A stretch of DNA of 64,000 bases from contig NZ_NEGK01000001.1 in NCBI RefSeq assembly GCF_002135435.1, positions 1-64,000 on the forward strand. Direction: 5' to 3'. A program made the position numbers and the translations under genes. This document shows, one piece after another, positions 18,006 through 27,402 of the stretch. Under the pieces are notes generated by a model that searched no databases, was not told where the DNA came from, and saw nothing but the letters and a program-made list of their open reading frames with translations. This DNA is from Acinetobacter sp. ANC 3813. GTDB lineage: Bacteria; Pseudomonadota; Gammaproteobacteria; Pseudomonadales; Moraxellaceae. How positions within the stretch are numbered: the stretch's first letter is position 1; each line of letters begins with the position of its first letter.

Positions 18006-18587
18006 ATGATGAGACTTGTAAAAACACTAATTGCTACAGCCTTATCCTTGCCGCTTCTGTTGTTAGCCGGATGTACGAGTATTCCTAGTTATTCAGCCGA
18101 TTACGCCCAATCCAGAAAAGGTATTCAGGGGATAGTGCTGGATGAAGCTAAGGCACAAGATATCGGCCTCCGCTTCACCTCAGCCTTTAATACATTAGGC
18201 ACACCAGAATTTGTGGAAAGAGCAGGATCGCTGTATGCAGACCAGCTATTTATTAATGATACTTTGTCACAATTTTCATCGCGCAGTGACTTAGTTGAGC
18301 ACTTCAAAGGGATGAATAAACGCGTTAGCAATGTCACAGTAAAGTTATTAAATACGTCTTATTATGATGATTCTGCCTATGTGCATTGGCACATGGCGTA
18401 TGACTTTAAAATGTTTGGCACCACACGCACCATGGCCTCTTACGGCATTAGTGAAATAAAGATTAATGACAATAATAAAATTATCTTTCAGCAAGACTTC
18501 TGGGACCCGGCAAATGGCCTATACCGTACATTGCCTTATGTAGGAGGCGCCTATTCATGGGTACTGCCATTCAAAAAATCACCTTAA
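18006..18587 (+). CDS. NTF2/SnoaL-like lipoprotein
   Basis: A 193-residue lipoprotein with a lipobox LLLLAGC, giving Cys at about residue 22. The following domain (FTSAFNTLGTPEF, LYADQLFINDTLSQF, DSAYVHWHMAYDF) resembles the SnoaL-like/NTF2 fold. Genes of this kind accompany cyclopropane-fatty-acid-synthase-type lipid clusters, in agreement with the neighbouring operon. It is first of a three-gene plus-strand unit and overlaps the next gene by 31 bp. No enzymatic residues can be assigned. Confidence 0.7.
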   Translation: MMRLVKTLIATALSLPLLLLAGCTSIPSYSADYAQSRKGIQGIVLDEAKAQDIGLRFTSAFNTLGTPEFVERAGSLYADQLFINDTLSQFSSRSDLVEHFKGMNKRVSNVTVKLLNTSYYDDSAYVHWHMAYDFKMFGTTRTMASYGISEIKINDNNKIIFQQDFWDPANGLYRTLPYVGGAYSWVLPFKKSP

Positions 18588-19057
18588 TTTTTAGCGTGTT
18601 GATAACAAGTACTATTAGTCCACTGGCATCTGCCAATAAATTGGTGAAATGCAGTACTGGCGAAATACTCGTCGGACAAAAGCAGGTGGGTACAGCCAGC
18701 TATTATGCGGAAAACTGTTCCCAAACATGGCAAGGACAAAGTATGCAAATGGATTTCTCCTATAGTCAGAATATTCCAGAATGGGCGTTTAAGCGTGCAG
18801 CAACACATTTTCTAAAAAAGAATATCAATGGCTACAACGACAGTTCGGCTTTGCACCAAATTACGCAGTTATATCGCCCAGTCAAAAAAGGCGATTTATA
18901 TCGCCTGAGTTATATTCATTCGAGCAAAACATTGATACTTTCATTAAATCAGCAAGTGCTTGGGCGCATTCAAGATGATCATGCTCAGCAATATTTTAAT
19001 ATTTGGCTCGGTAAGGTTCCCTTTAGTGCTAAGTTGAAGCAACAACTGTTAAATTAA
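18557..19057 (+). CDS. Chalcone-isomerase-like exported protein
   Basis: A 166-residue protein with a signal peptide (about residues 1-26, ending PLASANK). The C-terminal YFNIWLGKVPFSAKLKQQLL is typical of the bacterial chalcone-isomerase-like domain, whose members probably bind fatty acids rather than flavonoids. The gene overlaps the preceding lipoprotein gene by 31 bp and lies 11 bp before the response regulator, so all three are likely cotranscribed. A role in periplasmic handling of modified fatty acids is inferred from context. Confidence 0.65.
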   Translation: MGTAIQKITLIFSVLITSTISPLASANKLVKCSTGEILVGQKQVGTASYYAENCSQTWQGQSMQMDFSYSQNIPEWAFKRAATHFLKKNINGYNDSSALHQITQLYRPVKKGDLYRLSYIHSSKTLILSLNQQVLGRIQDDHAQQYFNIWLGKVPFSAKLKQQLLN

Positions 19058-19068
19058 TTGAAGAAGCC

Positions 19069-19761
19069 ATGGTTATGTCTAAACATTTTGTGCTTATGGT
19101 TGAAGATCACTATGAACTAGCTTCTACCTTATGTGAATTTCTAGAAGAGCATGACTTCGTAGTGGATCATGCCCGGAATTTAGATGCTGCACGTCATTTA
19201 CTTAAGCAGCGACCTTATCATGTGCTGCTGCTGGACATTAATCTGCCGGATGGCTCGGGTTATGAGCTTTGTGATTGGCTGCGCAACCAGCAAGGCATGG
19301 ATATTCCAGTGCTTATGCTGACTGCACGCGATACTTTGGATGACAAACTCAAAGGCTTTCAATCAGGCACAGATGATTATTTAGTTAAGCCTTTTGACTT
19401 TAATGAATTGGTGATGCGCGTCCAGGCCTTGATTAAACGCTCACTCGGCGAAGTATCCAATAGCCAGATCAAAATTCATGATTTGGTTTTAGATCCGGCA
19501 CGTCAGCATTTAAGCCGTTCCGGTCAAACCATTGAACTGCCCCCGATTCAGTTTAAACTGCTTAAACTTCTGATGCGCAATTCCCCCAAGGTCATGACCA
19601 AACAGGAAATCATGATGGAGCTTTGGGGCGATGAAGAGCCAGAAAGTGATGCGCTGCGCAGTCATATTTATAACTTACGCAAAACAGTCGACAAACCGTT
19701 CGAACAAAAACTCATTCATACGGTTTCCGGTGTGGGCCTCAAAGTTTCATTGGAACCTTAG
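19069..19761 (+). CDS. OmpR-family response regulator
   Basis: A 230-residue regulator. The receiver has acidic residues in VLMVEDHYELA, the phosphoacceptor Asp in VLLLDINLPDG and Lys in DDYLVKPFD. The C-terminal winged helix ends HTVSGVGLKV. The gene is the third of a plus-strand unit. The partner kinase is almost certainly the convergent gene ending 5 bp away (19767-21089). A second in-frame ATG at 19075 (MSKHFVLMVED) is an equally good start. Confidence 0.88.
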   Translation: MVMSKHFVLMVEDHYELASTLCEFLEEHDFVVDHARNLDAARHLLKQRPYHVLLLDINLPDGSGYELCDWLRNQQGMDIPVLMLTARDTLDDKLKGFQSGTDDYLVKPFDFNELVMRVQALIKRSLGEVSNSQIKIHDLVLDPARQHLSRSGQTIELPPIQFKLLKLLMRNSPKVMTKQEIMMELWGDEEPESDALRSHIYNLRKTVDKPFEQKLIHTVSGVGLKVSLEP

Positions 19762-19766
19762 CGGAC

Positions 19767-21089
19767 CTAATTCAAATAGACGACCACAATTAAACCTGTA
19801 GTCGCACTTAAATTCACATCCTGATGCGTGCTGATATAGTACTGACGGTCAAATAATTCCACACGCCAGCCCAATTGCGTACAGAGTTTTTGCACCAATT
19901 GCAGCCCAATGCCATGCCCTTTCACCGGCAGTTGTAACTGACGATTTGACAGCTCTTGCACTTTGGCATCATTGGGTAAATGAATCCCGATACCATTGTC
20001 TGCAATGAGCACCTTATTTTTTTGTAAAACCACATCAATTTCGGAGCCTTGAGAATAGTTCAACGCATTACGTAAAATATTACTAAAAACCATTTTGGTC
20101 ATGGATGGATAGATTTGACGAATTTTCTCATCAGGATCTTTTTGCAAATCAATCTGCATCCCTTTGGCATAGCTGACACTGTTTAAATCTTGCACCAATT
20201 CATCTAATAAATCCGATAACATGGTATTTTCTGCGGTTAGGGTATTGGTCGTATTACGTGCGATCGCCAATAAAGTGTCGACCAAAAGCTGCATGTCTTC
20301 AATGGTGTTTTGCAAGCGGGTAAAGGATTTATTGTCACCATAACGGGTCTGACAAAGCTGTACGTTACCTTTTAAAATTGTTAAAGGTGTTCTGAGTTCA
20401 TGACTGACGTCACCAGTAAATTCACGTTCGCGGTTAATAAATTCGCTTAATACCTGATGATATTTTTCCAAGGCTTGCTTGAGATACTCTGCCTCCATAT
20501 TGGCATCGGTGCTAATATCTTGAAAGGGAGAAGCCTCTTTGTTTTGATGTTCCCAGTCGATATTTTCCAGTGCATTGGCCAAACGGGTAATCGGAGAAAA
20601 ATAGCGTCGCGCACGACGATTCCACCACCACAATAGGCTATACAGAACAAATAGACTCACCATTAAGGGGGCAAGTCCAAACAGCCAGATCAGTTTATTG
20701 ACATTACTCTCACCAAAAACCAAAAATACATGCTGTCCATTACGCTCGCCATAGACTGTCATACGCTCTTTACCATCGATAAAATGACGACTTACGCCTT
20801 CATGCAGTTGCATATTTTGCAATTTAGCAGGTGTTTGAGTGTCCCAACGATAGCCATACAAGTTTTTGGTGTCAGGAAGATCGGCATTGGGGTCACGTTC
20901 TAAACGCTGCCAATAATGAGACATTTCCTGTTCAAGCGCAGTTTTCAGTAAAGTGCCCTTAATGACCCAAGCACTACAACCAATCCCAATAACGATGGAC
21001 ATGGCAATTAGCGCGATCTGCAGCCAATAATAACGATTAAACACTTCACCTAAGGGATGAGCACGTTTGTCTCGAAACAGCTTAAACAT
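19767..21089 (-). CDS. Sensor histidine kinase of the lipid locus
   Basis: A 440-residue inner-membrane kinase with membrane helices near residues 22-45 and 160-180 flanking a periplasmic region. The HisKA His is in FTGDVSHELRTPLTILKG, and HATPase_c has the N-box ILRNALNYSQG, ADNGIGI and GHGIGLQLV. The start at 21089 (MFKLFRDKRA) is preferred because GAGGG lies 9 bases upstream; a longer start at 21116 has none. It is the last gene of the seven-gene minus-strand operon, and the cognate regulator lies convergent on the other strand. This arrangement ties lipid modification to the sensor. Confidence 0.87.
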   Translation of the reverse strand: MFKLFRDKRAHPLGEVFNRYYWLQIALIAMSIVIGIGCSAWVIKGTLLKTALEQEMSHYWQRLERDPNADLPDTKNLYGYRWDTQTPAKLQNMQLHEGVSRHFIDGKERMTVYGERNGQHVFLVFGESNVNKLIWLFGLAPLMVSLFVLYSLLWWWNRRARRYFSPITRLANALENIDWEHQNKEASPFQDISTDANMEAEYLKQALEKYHQVLSEFINREREFTGDVSHELRTPLTILKGNVQLCQTRYGDNKSFTRLQNTIEDMQLLVDTLLAIARNTTNTLTAENTMLSDLLDELVQDLNSVSYAKGMQIDLQKDPDEKIRQIYPSMTKMVFSNILRNALNYSQGSEIDVVLQKNKVLIADNGIGIHLPNDAKVQELSNRQLQLPVKGHGIGLQLVQKLCTQLGWRVELFDRQYYISTHQDVNLSATTGLIVVVYLN

Positions 21090-21134
21090 CGGTGCATCCC
21101 TCAGTTGGTGGTTCATGTAGACTGAATAAAACGA

Positions 21135-22184
21135 TTATATATCTTTCTTTTTAAACAAAAAGTGCCCAACAACCCACTCTTGACCTTTTTCATAGCCAAA
21201 TAATTCAGCACAAGCCATAAAGAAAATCCGCCACCGTTGCCACCAGGCAGCTGCATCTTTGCCATAGGTTTTTTCAAATACGGGCTGCAGCGTATTCGCA
21301 CTGCGGTCCATATTTTCAAGCCACGCATTTGCAGTACGCTCATAAGCGGTGCCTGACCATTGCCAATGCTGGATCACTTGTAAATGATCCTGAAAATGCA
21401 AGAATGTCGATGCCGCCGGCATTAACCCGCCACTGAAGAAATACTTCGACATCCAGTCAAACTCATTTTTGACTTCGAATGGATAATGCAGGAAGCGATG
21501 ACAGAAAATATGACACCAGAGCAAGCCATCTGGCTTTAACCAGGTACTGATTTTCTCAAACAGCTTCTGATAGTTACGAACATGCTCGAACATTTCAACA
21601 GAAACAACACGGTCAAAAGATTCAGCAGCCAACTCAAGTACATTCACATCACAGGTGATCACGCTAAGATTATCAAATTGTTTTAACTTTGCCTGTTCTT
21701 GAATGTATGCGCGTTGTGTAGCTGAGTTAGACACGACAGTAATATTTGCCTTTGGATAGTGTTCTGCCATCCACAGACTCAAAGAGCCCCAGCCACAACC
21801 GATTTCAAGAATATCTTGCCCATCTTGTAGTTGAGCCCGCTCACAATAGCTTGCCAAAGCCAATTCTTCAGCTTGATCGAGCGTGGTTTTATTGCTGTTA
21901 AATAAACTTGCACTGTATTTTAAGCGCTTACCAAGTACCGCCTGAAAGAATTCGGTCGGCAGCTCGTAATGCTGCTCATTGGCTTTGTCCGTTTCAATCG
22001 CAATTTCACTGTGTTGAAGCATCCGCAACACTTCCATATAGCGCTGTGCCGCCAGAGCCGGATCAAAACGCCCTTCTTGCGCTAAACGGTTTTTACTTAA
22101 ATGACGGATCGCTGCACGAATCGCCGGATCTGGCACTTTGCCGCTTTCAATCAATTTTAGGGTTTGTTGAATCATAAAATCCAT
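21135..22184 (-). CDS. SAM-dependent methyltransferase, CFA-synthase-like (second copy)
   Basis: A 349-residue class I methyltransferase with the SAM motif LEIGCGWGSLSLWMAEHYP. Other visible segments are LKYSASLF, SVEMFEHVRNY and CHIFCHRFLHYPF. The sequence is closer to the small CFA/coclaurine-N-methyltransferase-like group than to classical Cfa. Such proteins occur in bacterial fatty-acid modification operons, including furan fatty-acid pathways. The start at 22184 is chosen because TAGG precedes it; the longer frame begins with GTG. It follows the DUF1295 gene closely. The acyl substrate is unknown. Confidence 0.75.
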   Translation of the reverse strand: MDFMIQQTLKLIESGKVPDPAIRAAIRHLSKNRLAQEGRFDPALAAQRYMEVLRMLQHSEIAIETDKANEQHYELPTEFFQAVLGKRLKYSASLFNSNKTTLDQAEELALASYCERAQLQDGQDILEIGCGWGSLSLWMAEHYPKANITVVSNSATQRAYIQEQAKLKQFDNLSVITCDVNVLELAAESFDRVVSVEMFEHVRNYQKLFEKISTWLKPDGLLWCHIFCHRFLHYPFEVKNEFDWMSKYFFSGGLMPAASTFLHFQDHLQVIQHWQWSGTAYERTANAWLENMDRSANTLQPVFEKTYGKDAAAWWQRWRIFFMACAELFGYEKGQEWVVGHFLFKKKDI

Positions 22185-22192
22185 GTGTGTAC

Positions 22193-22972
22193 CTACTTTT
22201 TGGGTTGCCACGGAATAAACATTGAAGTTCGTCTTTGATAATCTTTGTAGTTGTCGCCACGGTGCGCTAGGGCCTGTTGTTCACTAAATGGGATACCGGT
22301 GATGTAGTACAAAAACAGCCACATCAAAATCGGATAAATCCAAAGTCCGTACAGTCCTGCCGCCAAGCCTAAGATTGGATAGGCAAACCAGTGCAGCCAT
22401 TCAAAAAAATAATTGGGATGGCGTGAATATTTCCATAAACCCCGATCCATCGTTTTGCCTTGATTATGCGGATCAAGCTTAAAACGATAGAGTTGCTGGT
22501 CGGCAATCGTCTCACCGATCAGTGCTATTAGCATGACTGTCGCAGCCAGCATAACTGCAGGGACTGTCCATTCACTCCATTGCTGTGCTGGAGTGCTCAG
22601 CAATTCCAGCATTGGATAGGAAAAAAGCAGCACTAAACCTGCCTGAAAGATGAAAAATGCCAAAAATCCCAAATCCTGATAATTGCCCATGGCTCGGCGC
22701 ATATTGGCATAACGGGTATCTTCTTTAGTTTCATTGGCATAACGACGAAGCAGGTGCCAGCTCAATCTTAAAAACCAGATTCCAGTTGCCAGTCCCAGAA
22801 ATAAGCGGACAAGCATAGGAGCACCTTCGACTACCCAAGCCGCCACAATCACATTCAGGGCAATACTAAAGCTCCAGCTAACGTCGACCAGTCCTGCACG
22901 CTTGTTATAGGTGACCAGTATCCAGCTGCACAGCATAATAAAAATATTGACTAAAAATAGATAAAGCAGCAT
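22193..22972 (-). CDS. DUF1295 membrane protein (steroid 5-alpha-reductase-like)
   Basis: A 259-residue polytopic protein with about six membrane segments. The C-terminal WKYSRHPNYFFEWLHWFAYP and YYITGIPFSEQQALAHRGDNY are the isoprenylcysteine-methyltransferase/steroid-reductase-like signature of DUF1295. The start at 22972 has GAGG 8 bases upstream; the longer TTG-initiated frame overlapping the upstream gene is less likely. Members may reduce or modify acyl chains, but the reaction is unknown. Confidence 0.8.
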   Translation of the reverse strand: MLLYLFLVNIFIMLCSWILVTYNKRAGLVDVSWSFSIALNVIVAAWVVEGAPMLVRLFLGLATGIWFLRLSWHLLRRYANETKEDTRYANMRRAMGNYQDLGFLAFFIFQAGLVLLFSYPMLELLSTPAQQWSEWTVPAVMLAATVMLIALIGETIADQQLYRFKLDPHNQGKTMDRGLWKYSRHPNYFFEWLHWFAYPILGLAAGLYGLWIYPILMWLFLYYITGIPFSEQQALAHRGDNYKDYQRRTSMFIPWQPKK

Positions 22973-22998
22973 CTCCGTATCCTCTATTGTATTGGCAC

Positions 22999-24195
22999 TC
23001 AATAAGCACTGGCTTCAAACAGCAGGTGCACATCACTGATGACACCTTCTCTAAAGCCACCTTCGCAGTAACACAAATAGAAATCCCACATGCGCATAAA
23101 TTTTTCATCAAAGCCAAGTTGCAATACTTCATCACGCTGTGCCAGAAAACGCTGACGCCAACAGTTCAAAGTTTCTGCATAGCTTTGTCCAATATCATCA
23201 AGTTGTTTTAGACGCAGTTTTTGTTCTGATGCCACCTGAGCCATCACACTGATACACGGAATAAAGCTTCCTGGAAAAATAAAACGCTTAATATAATCGA
23301 TGGTATTTAAGGCTTTTTTATAACGTGCGTCTTCAATCGTGATGGCCTGAATCAGTGCCAAACCATTCGGTTTCAACAACTGACGGCATTTACTAAAATA
23401 GGTCGGTAAATACTGTTCGCCCACAGCTTCAATCATTTCAATCGAGACCAGTTTGTCGTATTTGCCTTCCAGCAGGCGATAATCTTTGAGCTGCACATCG
23501 ACCCGATGCGACAGTCCCGCTGCTGTAACTCGGGCCACAGCTTCTTCATGCTGTGCCTTGGATATGGTAATCGTGGTGACTCTACAGCCATAATGCTGGG
23601 CCGCATAAATGGCAAAACCACCCCAGCCACTGCCGATTTCAACCAGATGATCCATCGGCTTAAGCTGCAGTTTCTGACAGATCAACTCTTTTTTATAGTC
23701 TGATGCTTGCTCCAGACTCATGCTTGGCTCTTTAAATACGGCACTGGAATACATCATGCTGGAATCGAGGAATAGCTTAAAAAAATCATTGCTCAGGTCA
23801 TAATGCTCGGCAATATTTTTACGGCTGCCATCAATCGAGTTTTTACGTGATTTATACCAAGTCTTTAAAAAGAACTGACTGGCCTTCACCACAGCATTCT
23901 GATTCATCCGGTCCAGCACATCACGGTTGCGCGCCAAAATTTGAATCACCTTGACCAGATCATCACTGCTCCAGTAACCCAAAATAAAACCTTCCGCCGC
24001 CCCCAGAACACCATTTCTGAACAGTAAATCCATGAGACGTGCGTCATGTACCTGAATCACAGCATGCAAGTCACTGCTTTCCCCCACAATCCCGTTCCAG
24101 ACCCCTTTGAAGATCAGCTGACCATGCTGCAATTTCAGTAAATGGCGCAAGACCACAGGTAGTGTACTGATTTCTCCCATTAACAATGTTTTCAT
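22999..24195 (-). CDS. Cyclopropane-fatty-acid-synthase family methyltransferase
   Basis: A 398-residue protein with the full CFA-synthase layout: an N-terminal lipid-binding part, then KNIAEHYDLSNDFFKLFLD, MMYSSAVF, the SAM site LVEIGSGWGGFAIYAA, VSIEMIEAVGEQYLPTYF and the C-terminal YCEGGF. Classical members add a methylene across acyl-chain double bonds in the membrane. The upstream desaturase may supply the double bond. It overlaps DUF1365 by 4 bp. Whether it forms a cyclopropane or a methylated product cannot be told from sequence. Confidence 0.87.
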   Translation of the reverse strand: MKTLLMGEISTLPVVLRHLLKLQHGQLIFKGVWNGIVGESSDLHAVIQVHDARLMDLLFRNGVLGAAEGFILGYWSSDDLVKVIQILARNRDVLDRMNQNAVVKASQFFLKTWYKSRKNSIDGSRKNIAEHYDLSNDFFKLFLDSSMMYSSAVFKEPSMSLEQASDYKKELICQKLQLKPMDHLVEIGSGWGGFAIYAAQHYGCRVTTITISKAQHEEAVARVTAAGLSHRVDVQLKDYRLLEGKYDKLVSIEMIEAVGEQYLPTYFSKCRQLLKPNGLALIQAITIEDARYKKALNTIDYIKRFIFPGSFIPCISVMAQVASEQKLRLKQLDDIGQSYAETLNCWRQRFLAQRDEVLQLGFDEKFMRMWDFYLCYCEGGFREGVISDVHLLFEASAY

Positions 24196-24986
24196 GGCAA
24201 TGTATTTCCTTTATCTTTTTTAGGATTTGGGTAAAACGGAATTTTTTTCTTCCATAAACGAAAGGCGTTCAGGTAGATCCCCATGACCATCTTGAATGGT
24301 TCGAAGACCTTAAATACAGCATAACGATGCTGCTGTGAAGGATCTGTGATGCTCTGCAGGCTAAAATTCATGGTTGCATCAAATTGCAGAATATTTTGTT
24401 CAAACAACTGCATATGGATCACATTCTGCTGATCGGAAAAGCTGAAGCGCCAGCGGTAATCCAAGGCCATTGGCATAAACGGCGACACATGAAAGGCTTT
24501 TTGAAAGTCGAACTGATGTGTTTGATACGGTGCATGCACCACTGCATTTTTCCTGCAATCATGGATATAAACTTTACGTTCATTCCACGGTGTATTGGTA
24601 ATTTCACTAAGTAAGAACAACGGCTGCTCTGTTGCATCAAAGACCAGATAAAACACCACCGAATTAAAACGAAAACCGAGTGTGCGAGGTAATGCCAAGA
24701 CCCGAATGGCATCAGCATGTGCTATTCGATAGTTTTCTTGTTTGATCAGCAGACGGGAAATTTTCTGCCGAATCGAACCGCATTCCATGTTCAGAAAATC
24801 CCGCTCATCCAGAGTCAGAAAGTTCCAGCGGCTAGAGGACCAGAGCCATGATTTTGGGGTAAAAGTTTCAATTTGATCAGGATCAAACCACAAGTAAGTC
24901 AGTCGTGCGCTAAATGCATGCGCTTTGGGCAAATAGCGCCGATGGCGTATCTGTGCAGAAGCAACAGCCAATGGATACATGCGCAT
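24192..24986 (-). CDS. DUF1365 family protein
   Basis: A 264-residue protein with the DUF1365 opening HRRYLPKAHAFSARLTYLWFDPDQ and later motifs LALPRTLGFRFNSVVFYL, EITNTPWNERKVY and FHVSPFMPMALDYRWRF. DUF1365 proteins nearly always sit between an FAD-dependent amine-oxidase-like protein and a CFA-type methyltransferase, exactly as here. Function is unknown; a role in presenting or modifying the acyl substrate is inferred. Confidence 0.85.
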   Translation of the reverse strand: MRMYPLAVASAQIRHRRYLPKAHAFSARLTYLWFDPDQIETFTPKSWLWSSSRWNFLTLDERDFLNMECGSIRQKISRLLIKQENYRIAHADAIRVLALPRTLGFRFNSVVFYLVFDATEQPLFLLSEITNTPWNERKVYIHDCRKNAVVHAPYQTHQFDFQKAFHVSPFMPMALDYRWRFSFSDQQNVIHMQLFEQNILQFDATMNFSLQSITDPSQQHRYAVFKVFEPFKMVMGIYLNAFRLWKKKIPFYPNPKKDKGNTLP

Positions 24987-24995
24987 ATAACTCTC

Positions 24996-26282
24996 CTAAG
25001 CGGCCCGCCCAGTCTGGTTTAGCAATTGATCTACAACCCATGAGGCACTTCGTGCGCCATCTTCATGGAAGCCCCATCCCCAGTAAGCGCCGCAGTAGAA
25101 AGTACGATTTTGACCATTCACCTCAGCCCAGCGTCTTTGTGCATCAATGGCTTTGGCATCAAATACCGGATGACGGTAATGTCGTTCTACCCATATTTTT
25201 TTAGGATCAATGGCAAAATTTGGATTGAGTGTGGCCAAGATTTGAGTGTTGCAGTTGAGGTTTTGCAGCTTGTTCATCCAGTAACTAAAACCATAGTGAA
25301 CAGCACTGTTCTGGAACGGCGTTTGCTCAGATGCCTGACTTGGGGTGACGTGCACATGCCAGCTCGCCCACTGATGCATGGATTTTGGCATAATGCTGAT
25401 ATCCGAGTGCAACACCATACGGTTAGCCTGATAACGAAAATGACCTAATACATCCAGCTCTTTTTCGGAAGGGTCTTTAAGTAACTTCAGGCTATCATCG
25501 GCATGGCTGGCAAAGACCACACAGTCAAAGCGTTCTGTGCCCTGCTGAGTTTCAATCAAGACCTCATTTGCGGTACGTGATACCTGTTCAACCTCGGCTC
25601 TTCGGAAGCTAATGTTCTGGGCCTGTTCCTGAATTGCACGGACATAGCTCGCCGAACCGCCTTTCACAGTTTGCCATAATGGACGGTCCTTGAGTTGCAA
25701 CATGCGGTGATGCTGAAAAAAACTCACCACAAATTTATACGGAATCTGCCCGGCCTGCTCGACTGGACAAGACCACAGCGCGCCGCACATCGGGTATAGA
25801 TGCTCCTGACGAAAGGCCTCCGAATAAGCATGTTGATTTAAATATTCATCAATACTGAGAGTTGCATCTATATCTTCAACATTCAGATCTTTATTGGCTG
25901 CATAGAACCTGAACAAATCCGACAGCATCGCGCGGAAATCAGATTTGAGGAAGTTTTGTGGCCGACGCAATAAAGAGAATTTTTTGGAAGGATTGTATTG
26001 CAGCCCTGTGACCTGATTATTGACAGAAAAACCCATATCACTGCTTTGCGAGGCTATGCCGAGCTCTTTCAGCATTGCACAAAACAATGGGTAGTTATGT
26101 TCATTAAAGACAATAAAACCACTATCAACTGCGACTTGCTCCCCATCTATATTGAGCTGATGGGTATCGGTATGCCCACCAAAATAATTGTTCTTTTCAA
26201 ATACGGTAACCTTATGCACTTTGCCTAGCTTCCACGCGGCATAAAGTCCCGAAATGCCAGAGCCAATAATTGCAATTTTCAT
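24996..26282 (-). CDS. FAD-dependent oxidoreductase (amine-oxidase-like)
   Basis: A 428-residue flavoprotein opening with the dinucleotide fold IAIIGSGISGLYAAWKL and the FEKNNYFGGHTDT follow-on. The C-terminal GAYWGWGFHEDGARSA is the FAD-contact region of this family. Relatives in CFA/DUF1365 clusters act as desaturases or oxidases on fatty acids. Its start overlaps the stop of the acyl desaturase gene at 26282, indicating translational coupling. Confidence 0.85.
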   Translation of the reverse strand: MKIAIIGSGISGLYAAWKLGKVHKVTVFEKNNYFGGHTDTHQLNIDGEQVAVDSGFIVFNEHNYPLFCAMLKELGIASQSSDMGFSVNNQVTGLQYNPSKKFSLLRRPQNFLKSDFRAMLSDLFRFYAANKDLNVEDIDATLSIDEYLNQHAYSEAFRQEHLYPMCGALWSCPVEQAGQIPYKFVVSFFQHHRMLQLKDRPLWQTVKGGSASYVRAIQEQAQNISFRRAEVEQVSRTANEVLIETQQGTERFDCVVFASHADDSLKLLKDPSEKELDVLGHFRYQANRMVLHSDISIMPKSMHQWASWHVHVTPSQASEQTPFQNSAVHYGFSYWMNKLQNLNCNTQILATLNPNFAIDPKKIWVERHYRHPVFDAKAIDAQRRWAEVNGQNRTFYCGAYWGWGFHEDGARSASWVVDQLLNQTGRAA

Positions 26283-27265
26283 TATGATTCCCCAGATTGA
26301 ATATTTTGAGCGTCTTTCTTTGCAGCTTTTTTCTGTTTTCTGGCTTGCGCAATTTTGCTGACCTCATACACCCGTGCCGGAATCGGTTTCAACCCCCAGA
26401 CCAGTCCGAACCAAGACATAATTTTTAAAATGTAATAGGTCATATCAATTTGCCACCAATAAAACCCTTGGCGGGTACTGCCGGCATAATAGTGATGGTT
26501 GTTGTGCCAACCTTCACCTAAAGTAATCAAAGACAAAAATAAATTATTGCGGCTTTGATCGTCTGTATTGAAGTCACGGCTGCCATAGTGATGGGCCAGT
26601 GAATTAATACATAAGGTCGCATGCGTCAGTAAAACGGTGGATATCACAAACCCCCATACCAGCAGCTGTAAACCCGACGTGTCCAATTGAGGATAGCTCA
26701 GGGCGAGCCACTCTCCCAGTGCATAAATGCCGCTCGCAGTGAGCAGCACCACAATCAGACTAAAACGGTCCAGCCAGATCAATTCACGGTATTTGAGCCA
26801 ATCTTTAATCACTTCTTTACGGGTAGCAAAGTTATATTCATTCAAAAACCAGCCCACATGACTGTACCAAAACCCATGTGTGGAGGAGTGCGGGTCTTGA
26901 ATAGTGTCGGTATAACGGTGATGGTATCGGTGATGCGCTGCCCACCACAATGGACCACGCTGTGCACTCATAGTGCCAAGTAATACAAAAATAAATTGCA
27001 CCACACGTGAAGTCTGAAAGGTCTTATGAGACAAATAGCGGTGAAAAAATGCAGTAATTGAAAACATGCGAATCAGATAAAAGATCAGCATAAAACCAAT
27101 TGCAAACCAAGATACCCCGACCCAAAACACGGCAAAGCAAGCGAGATGCAGCAGAATAAAGGGCAAGATGCGAAGCCACTGGATTTGAGTATTTTCAGCC
27201 GTCGTCGCTTCTGCCTGCGCAGGCATGGACCAGCTATCAACCCATCGCATCAGACTTTTCAGCAT
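26282..27265 (-). CDS. Acyl-CoA/acyl-lipid desaturase (delta-9 type)
   Basis: A 327-residue membrane di-iron desaturase. The three histidine boxes are HRYLSHK, HHRYHHR and GEGWHNNHHYY, with membrane segments around residues 35-80 and 170-220. It introduces a double bond in an acyl chain, probably the substrate for the two downstream CFA-type enzymes. It is the first gene of the seven-gene operon; its promoter must lie in 27266-27350, right after the lipocalin terminator. Confidence 0.88.
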   Translation of the reverse strand: MLKSLMRWVDSWSMPAQAEATTAENTQIQWLRILPFILLHLACFAVFWVGVSWFAIGFMLIFYLIRMFSITAFFHRYLSHKTFQTSRVVQFIFVLLGTMSAQRGPLWWAAHHRYHHRYTDTIQDPHSSTHGFWYSHVGWFLNEYNFATRKEVIKDWLKYRELIWLDRFSLIVVLLTASGIYALGEWLALSYPQLDTSGLQLLVWGFVISTVLLTHATLCINSLAHHYGSRDFNTDDQSRNNLFLSLITLGEGWHNNHHYYAGSTRQGFYWWQIDMTYYILKIMSWFGLVWGLKPIPARVYEVSKIAQARKQKKAAKKDAQNIQSGES

Positions 27266-27353
27266 AGACTTATCCTAATTGCAAAATATTCTATTTTCTT
27301 TCAAAGATTTTAATCGTATTAATATCAATTTTATGTGAAGCAGCATAAAAAAA

Positions 27354-27387
27354 GCCGAACTGTGAAAGGAGATATTGGCAGTTCGGC
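27354..27387 (-). terminator. Rho-independent terminator of the lipocalin gene
   Basis: The stem GCCGAACTG (27354-27362) with CAGTTCGGC (27379-27387) is followed on the minus strand by TTTTTTT. It separates the lipocalin gene from the desaturase operon. Confidence 0.9.
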
Positions 27388-27402
27388 AAAGGGCTTTTAA
27401 GA

